From assembly GCF_040436345.1 (NCBI RefSeq), contig NC_133221.1:33080589-33144588 (forward strand): a stretch of 64,000 nucleotides of DNA, given 5' to 3'. The notes under the pieces are model-generated. The model saw only the letters and a program-made list of their open reading frames with translations. It was not told the origin of the DNA and ran no database searches. The translations under genes were made by a program, and so were the position numbers. Within the stretch, counting starts at the first letter, position 1. Each line of letters opens with the position of its first letter. Source of the DNA: Pagrus major. Lineage: Eukaryota > Chordata > Actinopteri > Spariformes > Sparidae. Shown piece after piece: positions 1-11,305 of the stretch.

Positions 1-17
1 ACACACACACACACACT
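1..17. repeat. (AC)n microsatellite, cut by window edge
   Basis: Pure AC dinucleotide run at the left edge. Its full length lies outside the window. Confidence 0.9.
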
Positions 18-339
18 GCTCAAATGCAGATCCACACAATGCTGAACCAGAACCAAACACACTATTAACATGCCAAAGAGGAAGGCAAATGTGTTACCAT
101 ACATGCTAGTCTGGACCTGTACCTGACCCAATAATCTATAGACTCAGTCCACTAATTTCCACTAATTCAGAAGTGATAAACATATGGATCCTGTAGAATA
201 AGGATTTATTTTTCTATTAGACTATTTTCAAGGTCAGAAAACAGCTCACAAAAAGTTTGATTTTGATGTGGTCTATGCCTTTAAGTAGTAGTTAGGTTAA
301 TGTTTCAGTTTTCAAGGTACCCTACTGCAAAAGATTCTA
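18..339. other. No recognisable gene
   Basis: I see no domain, repeat or splice-supported reading frame here. It follows the stop of the broken minus-strand gene at 340-1104 and may hold its degraded continuation. Confidence 0.5.
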
Positions 340-1104
340 TCAGATGTGTTTGTAAAGTTTCTTTGCCAGTGTCTTTTTACAGCTGCTGCTCACTAATCCC
401 TTGACCCACTCATTAGAAAAGTGGATTCCAGGTCTTTTGTCAGACAGTAGCAAAGTCTTTACATCTCTGCATGACCTGCATCCCAATTTACCATCTTTTT
501 ATGAACAGCCAACGGTTCCTGTCTGTCCAGCCATGCCATTGCTCTCTCGTCCAACAATCAGGTTTTTGTTGTCCTGCCTTCTCTGGTGGTGATGATGATG
601 CTGTATCATTTGGTGGTTGTTGATCTCCAGCTCCTCTGGCCTTTAGAAAGATGTTGATATTCTTTCAGTGGCCAACACTTTAATATAAGTCCTAGCTTAT
701 TAGTTGAGAACAATAGGGTGTGGTAGTCGTGCATTTTATCAGTTTCTAAAATTAGTATTTGCCTGAATATCTGATATGATGGCAATACATCTTTGTAGTC
801 TCCTTTCCAACTCACCTTGTTACTACTTGATTCTGCCTGCTCACTCTCATCCTGTCCTCCTTCTGCCTTCTCTCTGTCCTCCTGTCCTCCTTCTGCCTGC
901 TCACTCACAATACCTCCCCTCTGTCTCCTTAATACAACAGCACATACATGTAAAATTCACCATTATTCATGCTATAATGCTCAGTATTATGCCTACATAA
1001 CAACCACAGAAAATACAGGCTTCATTATTAAGTCCTAAGTTTCAACTTACTCTTTTTTTGGCACCAAAATAGTGCCAGATATCTCCTCCTTTCCTCTTGC
1101 TCAT
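340..1104 (-). pseudogene. N-terminal fragment of a ZNF862/KIAA1586-like hAT-type protein (three exons, broken)
   Basis: Reading the minus strand, three exons can be pieced together. Exon 1 (1104-1051) encodes a short start, MSKRKGGDIWHYFGAKKR, and ends at a GTAAGT donor. Exon 2 (920-816) is Gln/Glu/Gly-rich and ends at a GTGAGT donor. Exon 3 (640-340) carries a zinc-binding segment with the pattern W-T-x-E-Q ... K-x-G-K-L-G-C-x-x-C, followed by S-N-E-W and a Lys-rich stretch. That pattern is typical of the TTF/BED-like N-termini of ZNF862-, C17orf113- and KIAA1586-like proteins, which derive from hAT transposases. Exons 1 and 2 join in phase 0. Exon 3 has one extra A in an A5 run just before the G-K-L-G-C motif, which shifts the frame, and a stop follows the Lys-rich part. 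No hAT catalytic region follows to the left. Gene family and exon structure are inferred by eye; the breaks make a pseudogene most likely. Confidence 0.6.
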
Positions 1105-2155
1105 TTTGGCTCTGTAAATGAAATCTAATCTGAGGTCAATAAAGTAGTCATACATTTGAACTAATACAACTACTACAATTAATCAGCTTTCAGTACACAT
1201 GGATTTTAATTGTTCAACAACCCAAATAGATTAAACTCCTGCATACCTGAGTGAAAACCACTGCAAGGGGTTGCCTATTTTAAAAGCTAATATCAAAAAG
1301 GCAAAAGCCTATCTAAAACACCACTCAAAAGACTTTTAAAATGAAACAATATTATACAATAGTTTAATATAATATGATGTGCTATGCTAATACACAAATA
1401 CACAAATAACACTACAAACACGCAAACATCTGTATTATATTTCTCCTGTCAATTCAAATCAATATTGTTTCCAAAAGGGGGCAACTGTCAAACCTGGCAA
1501 CGCAGCACGCTTTAGGCATCATTTACAACTTGACCGCAGTGCACGCCTGCAGGTTACTACAGCTCCGCTTACCAGTGACATGCACAGGGCACAAAGTTAA
1601 CATTTTATAACATGTAAGCTAACATTCACATAATGACTTTACATTTAAATGGAAAGCCATAGACGCACATTAGCATTCGTCTGTAGGCACCTGACACAAT
1701 ATAATTCTGAAACTCTGAAAGTGAGAAACTTAAGTGTAATAAACTAGTTAGATAGCTACTTACATTCATCTACAACACTCGCTGAAACGGCGCAAAGTTG
1801 TTTTTTTTTCGTGCAAGTGTTGACTTGGATGTGAGCCAGTGACAGGCAGACAGACAATGAAATAGTATAGTCCGCTTAAGGGGTGTCTGACATTTTACTA
1901 CAAGCATCTTCCTGGCATGAATATGGAATATACTGCGTATTGTAATATTTATGATTACGGATAAGAAAGATAAATGTTTCAACCCCCCAAATCTGTCATT
2001 TGTACCTCTTTTAGGGGGGGATGAAGTCGAGTAGCCTCGTTGTAAACATTTTTACTTTGACTTTGTTAGCGTTCACTAACATTACCACCCTGCTCCTGAT
2101 ATTGTAGACATCCAAAACAACATGGTAAGTTGAGTGAAATTCATGGACATTTCAG
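1105..2155. other. Non-coding stretch, nothing recognised
   Basis: AT-rich sequence upstream of the broken minus-strand gene. It would contain that gene's promoter if one existed, but I see no clear TATA box, repeat or protein-like frame. Confidence 0.5.
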
Positions 2156-2390
2156 TGTGGCGTGCGAGGGAGAGACCTCAAATAATTTATAATTTCACTT
2201 AAATCAAAAACTAACTAAAGCAACAACGCCACCCCAGGGTTTAACCCGGGGAAAAAAAGAAAGAAAACAAAAAAAAGTAAATAATGTGAGTAAAGCAACT
2301 AACTAACTAAATATTCTAAAGCAAGGACAACACAAGTTCGTTTATACTAATAGAGGCAGGAGACGTGTTTCCAAACAAAATATTCAACAA

Positions 2391-2396
2391 TTTATT
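2391..2396 (-). promoter_or_regulatory. AATAAA polyadenylation signal in LTR-like element
   Basis: The minus strand reads AATAAA. It lies downstream of the minus-strand TATA box in the same LTR-like unit. Confidence 0.4.
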
Positions 2397-2952
2397 TCAT
2401 AAATATTAAAACAATTGGAATTTATCTAAAAGTCAACTTTACTTAACAGAAAAGAAAAAAAGGGCTTCTTCCAGGACTGGGACCCCTATGGTCAAGGTAC
2501 ATGGGGGTTTTGTAAGACACCACACAAAACACACACACAAGGGGTAAAGCCAAAAAAAAGTGAAGTGGGGACACTACACACAATAGGACACCATCCCATC
2601 ACCAAACAGGGAGGGGCAGGTCACCAGTGAGGCTCTCAGCACCTGGAAGTAAACAAACAAGAACAGTTAATGAGGGCAAAACCATATATTCTAACAAGAC
2701 CAAACAATATTCCAACAAAAATACTCAAAAATATAACAATATCAAAATGATATTATTCAAAATTAAATCAGGAAACTAACCTCAAATAGAAAAATAATCA
2801 ACATAACCCCAAAATAATTAAACAAAGACAAAACCAACGATTAAACAAATGCAAATAAATCAGGACTTTGTAATAAATCAAGCTTTAAATTCCAACTCAT
2901 AAACAAAACCAATTTATCTAAGGCTCCAGGCAGCAGCACGTTTAAGCTTTCT

Positions 2953-3075
2953 TGAAGCAGCAGCACTTTTAGGCCTCCATAAAGCAGCAGCACAGGTAAG
3001 CCTCTATAAAGCAGCAGCACTTTTAGGCCTCCATAAAGCAGCAGCACAGGTAAGCCTCCATAAAGCAGCAGCGGC
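2953..3075. repeat. 54-bp tandem repeat rich in GCAGCAGCAC
   Basis: A unit containing AAAGCAGCAGCAC, then TTTTAGGCCTCC or AGGTAAGCCTCC, recurs a little over twice with only single-base changes. It is internal to the LTR-like element and contains short CAG runs. Confidence 0.75.
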
Positions 3076-3408
3076 CCCGGGTGGAGAGTGGCATGGCTCC
3101 TGCGGGCTAAGTGCTGAGACCTCAGCCTGTCTGTAAAATGACCACAGTAACATTAGGGACTGGATGGCTGGGCTGATAAAAGTCGGGACAAACATTTGCA
3201 TACCCGTCAGCTTGGGTTGGTTCAAGCACCGGGAGGAGAGGACGAGGAGAAAGCCAACGCACACTCTGAATATTGCGCTGTCGGACATCAATGCGCAACA
3301 GCGCGGAGGGGAGAGGAATGCAGAGTCTGCCACACCTGAACCTAGGTAACCCGGAAAGGGAAGTGCGCACCAGCTGCCAGAGAAAGGCAGATCTAAGGAT
3401 CCCTCCCT

Positions 3409-3418
3409 CTTATATACC
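3409..3418 (-). promoter_or_regulatory. TATA box of LTR-like element
   Basis: The minus strand reads GTATATAAGAG close to the proposed U3 end. It would drive minus-strand transcription toward the AATAAA at 2391-2396. Confidence 0.4.
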
Positions 3419-3488
3419 CTGCTTAATTAAAGGAACAACCACGCCAATGAGCAACACACAAGGGAAAGTGCTCATCCCGCTACATCAG

Positions 3489-4070
3489 CAAGTGTTTTTC
3501 TGATTTGTGATGCAATGAAAGACAAAGCGATTTTTCAATGAAATTACATTTTATTGCAATTGTGCCAGGAGAACTTACAAACAATACGGCATCTACATTG
3601 ATATCGGTTCACTCCGGAGCAGTCTTTTGCCCCCTGGTTGTGCGCGCACCTAGTATTGTTTGTACACAAGAAACCCATCTATGGTTACCCCTCTCTCCAC
3701 AGCGCTGTCTCAGCGTGAGTTACAGTCACTGGCTGGCCTCTCTAAAATACATCTTGCTTCTGCTATGGTTTACAGCGGCACAATGCACTGCTACCTGCCA
3801 ACGCTGCCTCTCCACACAGATGGAGAGCTGATGGTCATCTACTGCGGGTAATACACTGAGTAGGTATAAGTACTTCATTCAACCCCACATCAAAACTACT
3901 ACCCGAACGATCCTTTTAAGGACTCTGAAATCCTTTGACCATTACTAGATGTTATGGTAATTTTGTTTGTAGTCATTAAGTTCATTTTTTATCAGAGTTA
4001 CAAGTTGACAGTTTAGTATCTTTTATCTGAGTGAATTATTGAATTGGCTATCATTTACCGTCTTCAAAGG
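3489..4070. other. Non-coding stretch before the L1 5' end
   Basis: I see only short overlapping frames without recognisable domains or codon bias. This is the flank just outside the L1 target duplication. Confidence 0.5.
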
Positions 4071-4079
4071 TGGTGCTCC
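4071..4079. repeat. Left target site duplication of the L1 (TGGTGCTCC)
   Basis: TGGTGCTCC occurs immediately before the L1 5' UTR and again at 39679-39687 immediately after the L1 poly(A) tail, 35.6 kb away. Position at both ends makes chance unlikely. Confidence 0.75.
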
Positions 4080-4217
4080 CCTTGTGGACTTCCGGTTATG
4101 GCGCGCCGCTGACAGGTCGCATTAAACTTGGCTCCTCGCTAACTTTCTGAAAACTCCTGAAAAAAAACGACCGAAAGTGTATTGATTTGAACAGTTGAAG
4201 AGGTTTTATGGGAATTA

Positions 4218-5082
4218 ATGCCATCTAGAAAATCTAAACGTAGACAACATTCACTGACCACACATGCTAAAGGAGCAGCAGGTGATGCTAGCACTGTTAC
4301 AAATGCTAGTGAAGACAAAGCCGGAGCTGGTGTGCCTATAAACAGCGACATCCTGGGGGCCATTTGTGCACTTATCAACACACAATCTGCCAACATGATG
4401 GAAGCAATAAATGATATTAAGAACGACATATTGTCACACTCCAAACGAATGGGAGAGGCTGAGGAAAGAATAATGCAAACTGAGGAGGATGTGACAGCCC
4501 TGAAACAGAAAGTTGGACAGCTGGAAGATACAGTGGAAATGCTAAAGAACAAAATCAAAGACCAAGAAGACTGAGCAAGACCCTCTAATCTGAGATTGGT
4601 TGGTCTTCCTGAAAAAAACTGAAGGTCTAAATATGTGCAGCTATCTGGAAAATTGGCTACCTAAAGTGCTGGGGGACTCCCTCATTCCTAACCTGGTCAT
4701 CGAAAGGGCGCACAGGGTAAGTCAGGTGAATCCACACTGGCCCTCGTCACCCCGCCCTCGATTGTCATGAAGCTTCTCAATTATCAAGACCGGTAGAAGA
4801 TACTGAGAGCAGCCAGAAACCTGAAAGAAGTGCGGTACAAAAAATCATTGAGTCGGCTTCTATCCTGATTTATCAGCAGAGACCCCCCAGCGCCAGCGTC
4901 TATTTGATGGAGTAAAGGCCCAGTTCCGAGACTTGAACGTCTGCTATGGGATGCTGTACCTGGCACACCTGGTGATCACGCATGATGGACAGCACACAGT
5001 CTTCAGATCCGTCTCAGAGGCAGAGAAATATCTCCACGGTATCCAGTCTGCTTCGCAAGAGTCACCGAGACCCAGCCCCTGA
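4218..5082 (+). pseudogene. L1 ORF1 protein (RNA-binding chaperone), broken
   Basis: L1 ORF1 proteins coat L1 RNA in the cytoplasm. The first 118 codons are open and basic at the N-terminus, then form a heptad-patterned coiled coil ending near the Asp/Glu-rich KIKDQED. The following R-x-x-N-L-R-L-x-G-L-P-E pattern is the hallmark start of the L1 ORF1 RNA-recognition domain (Transposase_22 family). The frame then breaks repeatedly: a stop after KIKDQED, a shift at the A-run after L-P-E-K, and further shifts near 4730 and 4790. C-terminal features such as R-x-A-R-N-L-K and F-F/Y-D-L-S-A-x-x-x-x-x-R can still be followed to a stop at 5080-5082. The start at 4218 fits the short 5' UTR after the target duplication. 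Certainly non-functional. Confidence 0.85.
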
Positions 5083-6152
5083 AGTTGTCTACAGTCAGTG
5101 CCGCCAGTGTGATTAGAAAAAAAAGATCCTGTAAGTCATTATAATGAGATAGTATCTCAAAATATTGACTTAGTATCTCACAATAATGAAATAGTATCTC
5201 AAAATATTGACTTAGTATCTCAAAATAATGAGATAGTATCTCAAAATATTGACTTAGTATCTCAAAATAATGAGATAGTATCTCAAGATAATGAGATAGT
5301 ATATCAAAATATTGACTTAGTATCTCAAAAATAATGGTAGTATCTCACAATACTTACTTAGTATCTCAAAATATTGACTTAGTATCTCAAAATAATGAGA
5401 TAGTATCTCAAAATATTGACTTAGTATTTCAAAATAATGAGATAGTATCTCAAAATATTGACTGACTATCTTAAAATAATGACTTAGTATCTCAAAATAT
5501 TGACTTAGTATTTCAAAATAATGAGATAGTATCTATTGACTTAGTATCTCACAATAAGGAAAATAGTATCTCAAAATATTGACTTAGTATCTCACAATAA
5601 TGAGATAGTATCTCAAAATATTGACTTAGTATCTCAAAATAATGAGATAGTATCTTTTGACTTAGTATCTCAAAATAATGAGATAGTATCTCAAAATATT
5701 GACTTATTATCTAAAAAATAATGATAGTATCTCAAAATAATGAGATAGTATGTATTGACTGAGTATCTCAAAATAATGAGATAGTATCTCAAAATATTGA
5801 CTTATTATCTCAAAAATAATGATAGTATCTCAAAATAATGAGATAGTATCTCAAAATATTGACTGACTATCTCACAATAATTACTTAGTATCTCAAAATA
5901 ATGAGATAGTATCTCAAAATATTGACTTATTATCTCAAAAATAATGATAGTATCTCAAAAATAATGAGATAGTATCTATTGACGTAGTATCTCAAAATAA
6001 CGAGATAGTATCTCAAAATAATGAGATAGTATCTATTGACTTAGTATCTCAAAATAATGAGATAGTATCTCAAAATATTGACTTATTATCTCAAAAATAA
6101 TGATAGTATCTCAAAATAATGAGATAGTATCTCAAAATATTGACTGACTATC

Positions 6153-7139
6153 TTAACCCTCTAGGCGCCAGAGTTTATTTAGGAAAATATTCCGTTTGGA
6201 TTGTAAGTTTTCAAAAGGCTGTAGCTTGGAAGTGGTGAGAGATAAATCCATAGTGTAAATGAGAACAATATTCATAATGACCTAAAGTTTGTGATGGGAG
6301 TAAACTGAATCATCTAATTTGCATATTGTGACGTCACCAGGTGACTGACAGTAACTTTCAGTAAAACTGATTTTTGAACATATTTACACAGAAAAAAATA
6401 TCTATATTGTCATCTCATCCTCAAAATAAAGGAACAGGAGTTTGATTGGATTAAATTTACTAATATAATTTGTATGTCACCAGGTAAAATTCAGTAAAAC
6501 GGAATTCTGAACATATTTACACAGTAGATTTTTTTTCATTTCATTTTTTCATAGATTGTTTTCATCCTCTCATCCTCAGAGTAAATGAACAGGAATCTGA
6601 TAGGAGTAAATTTCCTAATCTAACTTGTAAAAAGAAAAGAAAACTCTCTCCGTGATCAGCGTGTGTTGCTGTGTGACAGTGTGCGCAGCTGCAGCATCGT
6701 CAGTCACTCGTCTCTGATGAGTGATCGTCATCAGAGGGCAAATCGTCCCCTTCTGAATCGCGATCAGCAAAGCTCTGTGCAAGGACCTCATCCGCACTGT
6801 AAAGTCTTTTGGGCATTTTGTTTTTTATTACAAAAATCGCCATCTGTCTTTTTGGTCTGTCCAGCAAACTTCCGCCACCGCTCCGCGGCTCTCTCCTCTC
6901 CCACTCTGCCGTGTAGCCGCTGCCGCTCCGACAGCGAGTGTCGGGTTTCAAACTTCTTTTTCTCAGGTATTTTGCATAGAAACACACCCCCAAATGACGT
7001 CAGGATTGAAGCTGAATCTATTGGCTATCTAGTGGTAGCAAGCAGTAACAGCACAAGGCAGTAGATTTAAAGATATGGGCTGTTTTAATGAGCAATGTTG
7101 CCTGTCGCAATAATGCGACTTTGGCGCCTAGAGGGTTAA
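6153..7139 (-). mobile_element. piggyBac deletion derivative flanked by TTAA
   Basis: Inverted ends CCCTCTAGGCGCCA (6157-6170) and TGGCGCCTAGAGGG (7122-7135) are bordered on each side by TTAA (6153-6156, 7136-7139). TTAA targets and CCC... termini are the piggyBac signature. The 979-bp element keeps only the start of a transposase on the minus strand, so it would have been moved in trans. The satellite array continues on both sides exactly as expected for a clean insertion. Confidence 0.92.
6700..6816 (-). pseudogene. N-terminal piece of piggyBac transposase
   Basis: From the ATG at 6816 the minus strand encodes a Met-Pro-Lys-Arg start, then Y-S-A-D-E-V and an acidic stretch rich in Asp, Ser and Glu. 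This matches the N-terminal acidic segment of PGBD/piggyBac transposases. A stop follows after 38 codons and the catalytic DDD domain is missing, consistent with internal deletion. An open frame continues upstream of this Met to 6993, so the true start is uncertain. Confidence 0.7.
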
Positions 7140-8527
7140 AATAATGACTTAGTATCTCAAAATATTGACTTAGTATCTCAAAATAATGAGATAGTATCTC
7201 AAATAATGAGATAGTATACCAAAATATTGACTTAGTATATCAAAAATAATGATAGTTTCTCACAATACTTAGTATCTCAAAATAATGAGATAGTATCTCA
7301 AAATATTGACTTAGTATCTCAAAAATAATGAGATAGTATCTCAAAATATTGACTTAGTATTTCAAAATAATGAGATAGTATCTCAAAATATTGACTTATT
7401 ATCTCAAAAATAATGATATCTCACAATAATTACTTAGTATCTCAAAATAATGAGATAGTATCTCAAAATATTGACTCAAAATAATTAGATAGTATCTATT
7501 GACTTAGTATCTCAAAATAATGAGATAGTATTTCAAAATATTGACTGACTATCTCAAAATAATGAGGTAGTATCTCAAAATAATGAGAAAGTATCTCAAA
7601 ATATTGACTTAGTATCTCAAAATAATGAGATAGTATCTCAAAATATTGACTATCTCAAAATAATGACTTAGTATCTCAAAATATTGACTTAGCATCTCAA
7701 AATAATGAGATAGTATCTCAAAATATTGACTTAGTATCTCAAAATAATGAGATAGTATCTCAAAATATTGACTCAAAATATTGAGATAGTATCTATTGAC
7801 TTAGTATCTCAAAATAATGATAGTATCTCAAAATATTGACTTAGTATCTCACAATAATGAAATAGTATCTCAAAATAATGAGATAGTATCTCAAAATAAT
7901 GAGATAGTATCTCAAAATATTGACTTATTATCTTAAAATAATGACTTAGTATCTCAAAATATTGACTTAGTATTTCAAAATAATGAGATAGTATCTCAAA
8001 ATATTGACTGACTATCTTAAAATAATGACTTAGTATCTCAAAATATTGACTTAGTATTTCAAAATAATGAGATAGTATCTCAAAATATTGACTTATTATC
8101 TCAAAAATAATGATATCTCACAATAATTACTTAGTATCTCAAAATAATGAGATAGTATCTCAAAATATTGACTCAAAATAATTAGATAGTATCTATTGAC
8201 TTAGTATCTCAAAATAATGAGATAGTATTTCAAAATATTGACTGACTATCTCAAAATAATGAGGTAGTATCTCAAAATAATGAGAAAGTATCTCAAAATA
8301 TTGACTTAGTATCTCAAAATATTGACTTAGTATCTCAAAATAATGAGATAGTATCTCAAAATATTGACTATCTCAAAATAATGACTTAGTATCTCAAAAT
8401 ATTGACTTAGCATCTCAAAATAATTAGATAGTATCTATTGACTTAGTATCTCAAAATAATGAGATAGTATTTCAAAATATTGACTGACTATCTCAAAATA
8501 ATGAGGTAGTATCTCAAAATAATGAGA

Positions 8528-11155
8528 AAGTATCTCAAAATATTGACTTAGTATCTCAAAATAATGAGATAGTATCTCAAAATATTGACTCAAAATATTG
8601 AGATAGTATCTATTGACTTAGTATCTCAAAATAATGATAGTATCTCAAAATATTGACTTAGTATCTCACAATAATGAAATAGTATCTCAAAATAATGAGA
8701 TAGTATCTCAAAATAATGAGATAGTATCTCAAAATATTGACTTATTATCTTAAAATAATGACTTAGTATCTCAAAATATTGACTTAGTATTTCAAAATAA
8801 TGAGATAGTATCTCAAAATATTGACTGACTATCTTAAAATAATGACTTAGTATCTCAAAATATTGACTTAGTATTTCAAAATAATGAGATAGTATCTCAA
8901 AATATTGACTTATTATCTCAAAAATAATGATATCTCACAATAATTACTTAGTATCTCAAAATAATGAGATAGTATCTCAAAATATTGACTCAAAATAATT
9001 AGATAGTATCTATTGACTTAGTATCTCAAAATAATGAGATAGTATTTCAAAATATTGACTGACTATCTCAAAATAATGAGGTAGTATCTCAAAATAATGA
9101 GAAAGTATCTCAAAATATTGACTTAGTATCTCAAAATAATGAGATAGTATCTCAAAATATTGACTATCTCAAAATAATGACTTAGTATCTCAAAATAATG
9201 ACTTAGTATCTCAAAATATTGACTTAGCATCTCAAAATAATGAGATAGTATCTCAAAATATTGACTTAGTATCTCAAAATAATGAGATAGTATCTCAAAA
9301 TATTGACTTAGTATTTCAAAATAATGACTTAGTATCTCAAAATATTGACTTAGTATTTCAAAATAATGAGATAGTATCTCAAAATATTGACTTATTATCT
9401 CAAAAATAATGATATCTCACAATAATTACTTAGTATCTCAAAATAATGAGATAGTATCTCAAAATATTGACTCAAAATAATTAGATAGTATCTATTGACT
9501 TAGTATCTCAAAATAATGAGATAGTATTTCAAAATATTGACTGACTATCTCAAAATAATGAGGTAGTATCTCAAAATAATGAGAAAGTATCTCAAAATAA
9601 TGAGAAAGTATCTCAAAATATTGACTTAGTATCTCAAAATAATGAGATAGTATCTCAAAATATTGACTATCTCAAAATAATGACTTAGTATCTCAAAATA
9701 TTGACTTAGCATCTCAAAATAATGAGATAGTATCTCAAAATATTGACTTAGTATCTCAAAATAATGAGATAGTATCTCAAAATATTGACTTAGTATTTCA
9801 AAATAATGAGATAGTATCTCAAAATATTGACTCAGTATTTCAAAAATATTGAGATAGTATCTCAAAATATTGACTTATTATCTCAAAAATAATGATATCT
9901 CACAATAATTACTTAGTATCTCAAAATAATGAGATAGTATCTCAAAATATTGACTCAAAATAATTAGATAGTATCTATTGACTTAGTATCTCAAAATAAT
10001 GAGATAGTATTTCAAAATATTGACTGACTATCTCAAAATAATGAGGTAGTATCTCAAAATAATGAGAAAGTATCTCAAAATATTGACTTAGTATCTCAAA
10101 ATAATGAGATAGTATCTCAAAATATTGACTATCTCAAAATAATGACTTAGTATCTCAAAATATTGACTTAGCATCTCAAAATAATGAGATAGTATCTCAA
10201 AATATTGACTATCTCAAAATAATGACTTAGTATCTCAAAATATTGACTTAGCATCTCAAAATAATGAGATAGTATCTCGAAATATTGACTTAGTATCTCA
10301 AAATAATGAGATAGTATCTATTGACTTAGTATCTCAAAATCATGAGAAATATTGACTTATTATCTCAAAAATAATGATAGTATCTCACAATAATTACTTA
10401 ATATCTCAAAATAATGAGATAGTATCTCAAAATATTGACTTAGTATCTCAAAATAATGAGATAGTATCTCAAAATACTGACTCATTATCTCAAAAATAAT
10501 TATAGTATCTCACAATAATTACTTAGTATCTCAAAATAATGAGATAGTATCTCAAAATATTGACTTAGTATCTCAAAATAATGAGAAATATTGACTTATT
10601 ATCTCAAAAATAATTATAGTATCTCAAAATAATGAGATAGTATCTCAAAATACTGACTCATTATCTCAAAAATAATTATAGTATCTCACAATAATTACTT
10701 AGTATCTCAAAATAATGAGATAGTATCTCAAAATATTGACTCAAAATAATGAGATAGTATCTATTGACTTAGTATCTCAAAATAATGAGATAGTATCTCA
10801 AAATATTGACTTAGTATCTCACAATAATGAAATAGTATCTCAAAATATTGACTTAGTATCTCAAAATAATGAGATAGTATCTCAAAATATTGACTTATTA
10901 TCTTAAAATAATGACTTAGTATCTCAAAATATTGACTTAGTATTTCAAAATAATGAGATAGTATCTCAAAATATTGACTGACTATCTTAAAATAATGACT
11001 TAGTATCTCAAAATATTGACTTAGTATTTCAAAATAATGAGATAGTATCTATTGACTTAGTATCTCAAAATAATGAGATAGTATCTCAAAATATTGACTT
11101 AGTATCTCACAATAATGAAATAGTATCTCAAAATATTGACTTAGTATCTCAAAAT
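8528..11155 (+). repeat. Higher-order repeat copy 1 of the satellite array
   Basis: This ~2.63-kb block recurs at 11306-13933 with a constant offset of 2,778 bp. Rare markers such as TCTCAAAATCATGAG (10329 and 13107) and a distinctive minus-strand open segment (9626-9865 and 12404-12643) match exactly. The copies diverge at about 8527/11305 on the left and 11156/13934 on the right. Confidence 0.85.
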
Positions 11156-11305
11156 ATTGACTTAGCATCTCAAAATAATGAGATAGTATCTCGAAATATT
11201 GACTTAGTATCTCAAAATAATGAGATAGTATCTCAAAATATTGACTATCTCAAAATAATGACTTAGTATCTCAAAATATTGACTTAGCATCTCAAAATAA
11301 TGAGA

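Larger units (their letters stand above)
2156..3484 (-). mobile_element. Solo-LTR-like element with 4-bp target duplication
   Basis: The segment begins TGTGGCG and ends CGCTACA, an imperfect terminal inversion of the TG...CA type. It is flanked on both sides by TCAG (2152-2155 and 3485-3488), a 4-bp target site duplication like those of Gypsy or ERV-type integrases. On the minus strand a TATA box (near 3411-3416) lies about 70 bp inside one end and an AATAAA signal (2391-2396) lies near the other, as expected of U3-R-U5. At 1.33 kb it is long for an LTR, and it holds an internal 54-bp tandem repeat. No retroelement proteins adjoin it. A non-autonomous LTR element or a chance match of ends is possible. 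Confidence 0.5.

Noticed and set aside
3004..3333. 109-codon minus-strand frame containing Ala/Leu repeats
   Set aside because: It lies in the LTR-like element and runs through the GCAGCAGCAC tandem repeat; no domain or homologue recognised.
4071..5082. Separate truncated L1 unrelated to the ORF2 at 24452
   Set aside because: L1s truncate at the 5' end, yet here the 5' end is present and the 3' part is missing. The matching 9-bp repeat after the distant poly(A) explains this better as one split element.
9626..9865. Two identical 79-codon minus-strand frames (also 12404-12643) as genes
   Set aside because: They are heptad readings of the 21-bp satellite duplicated with the 2.6-kb block.
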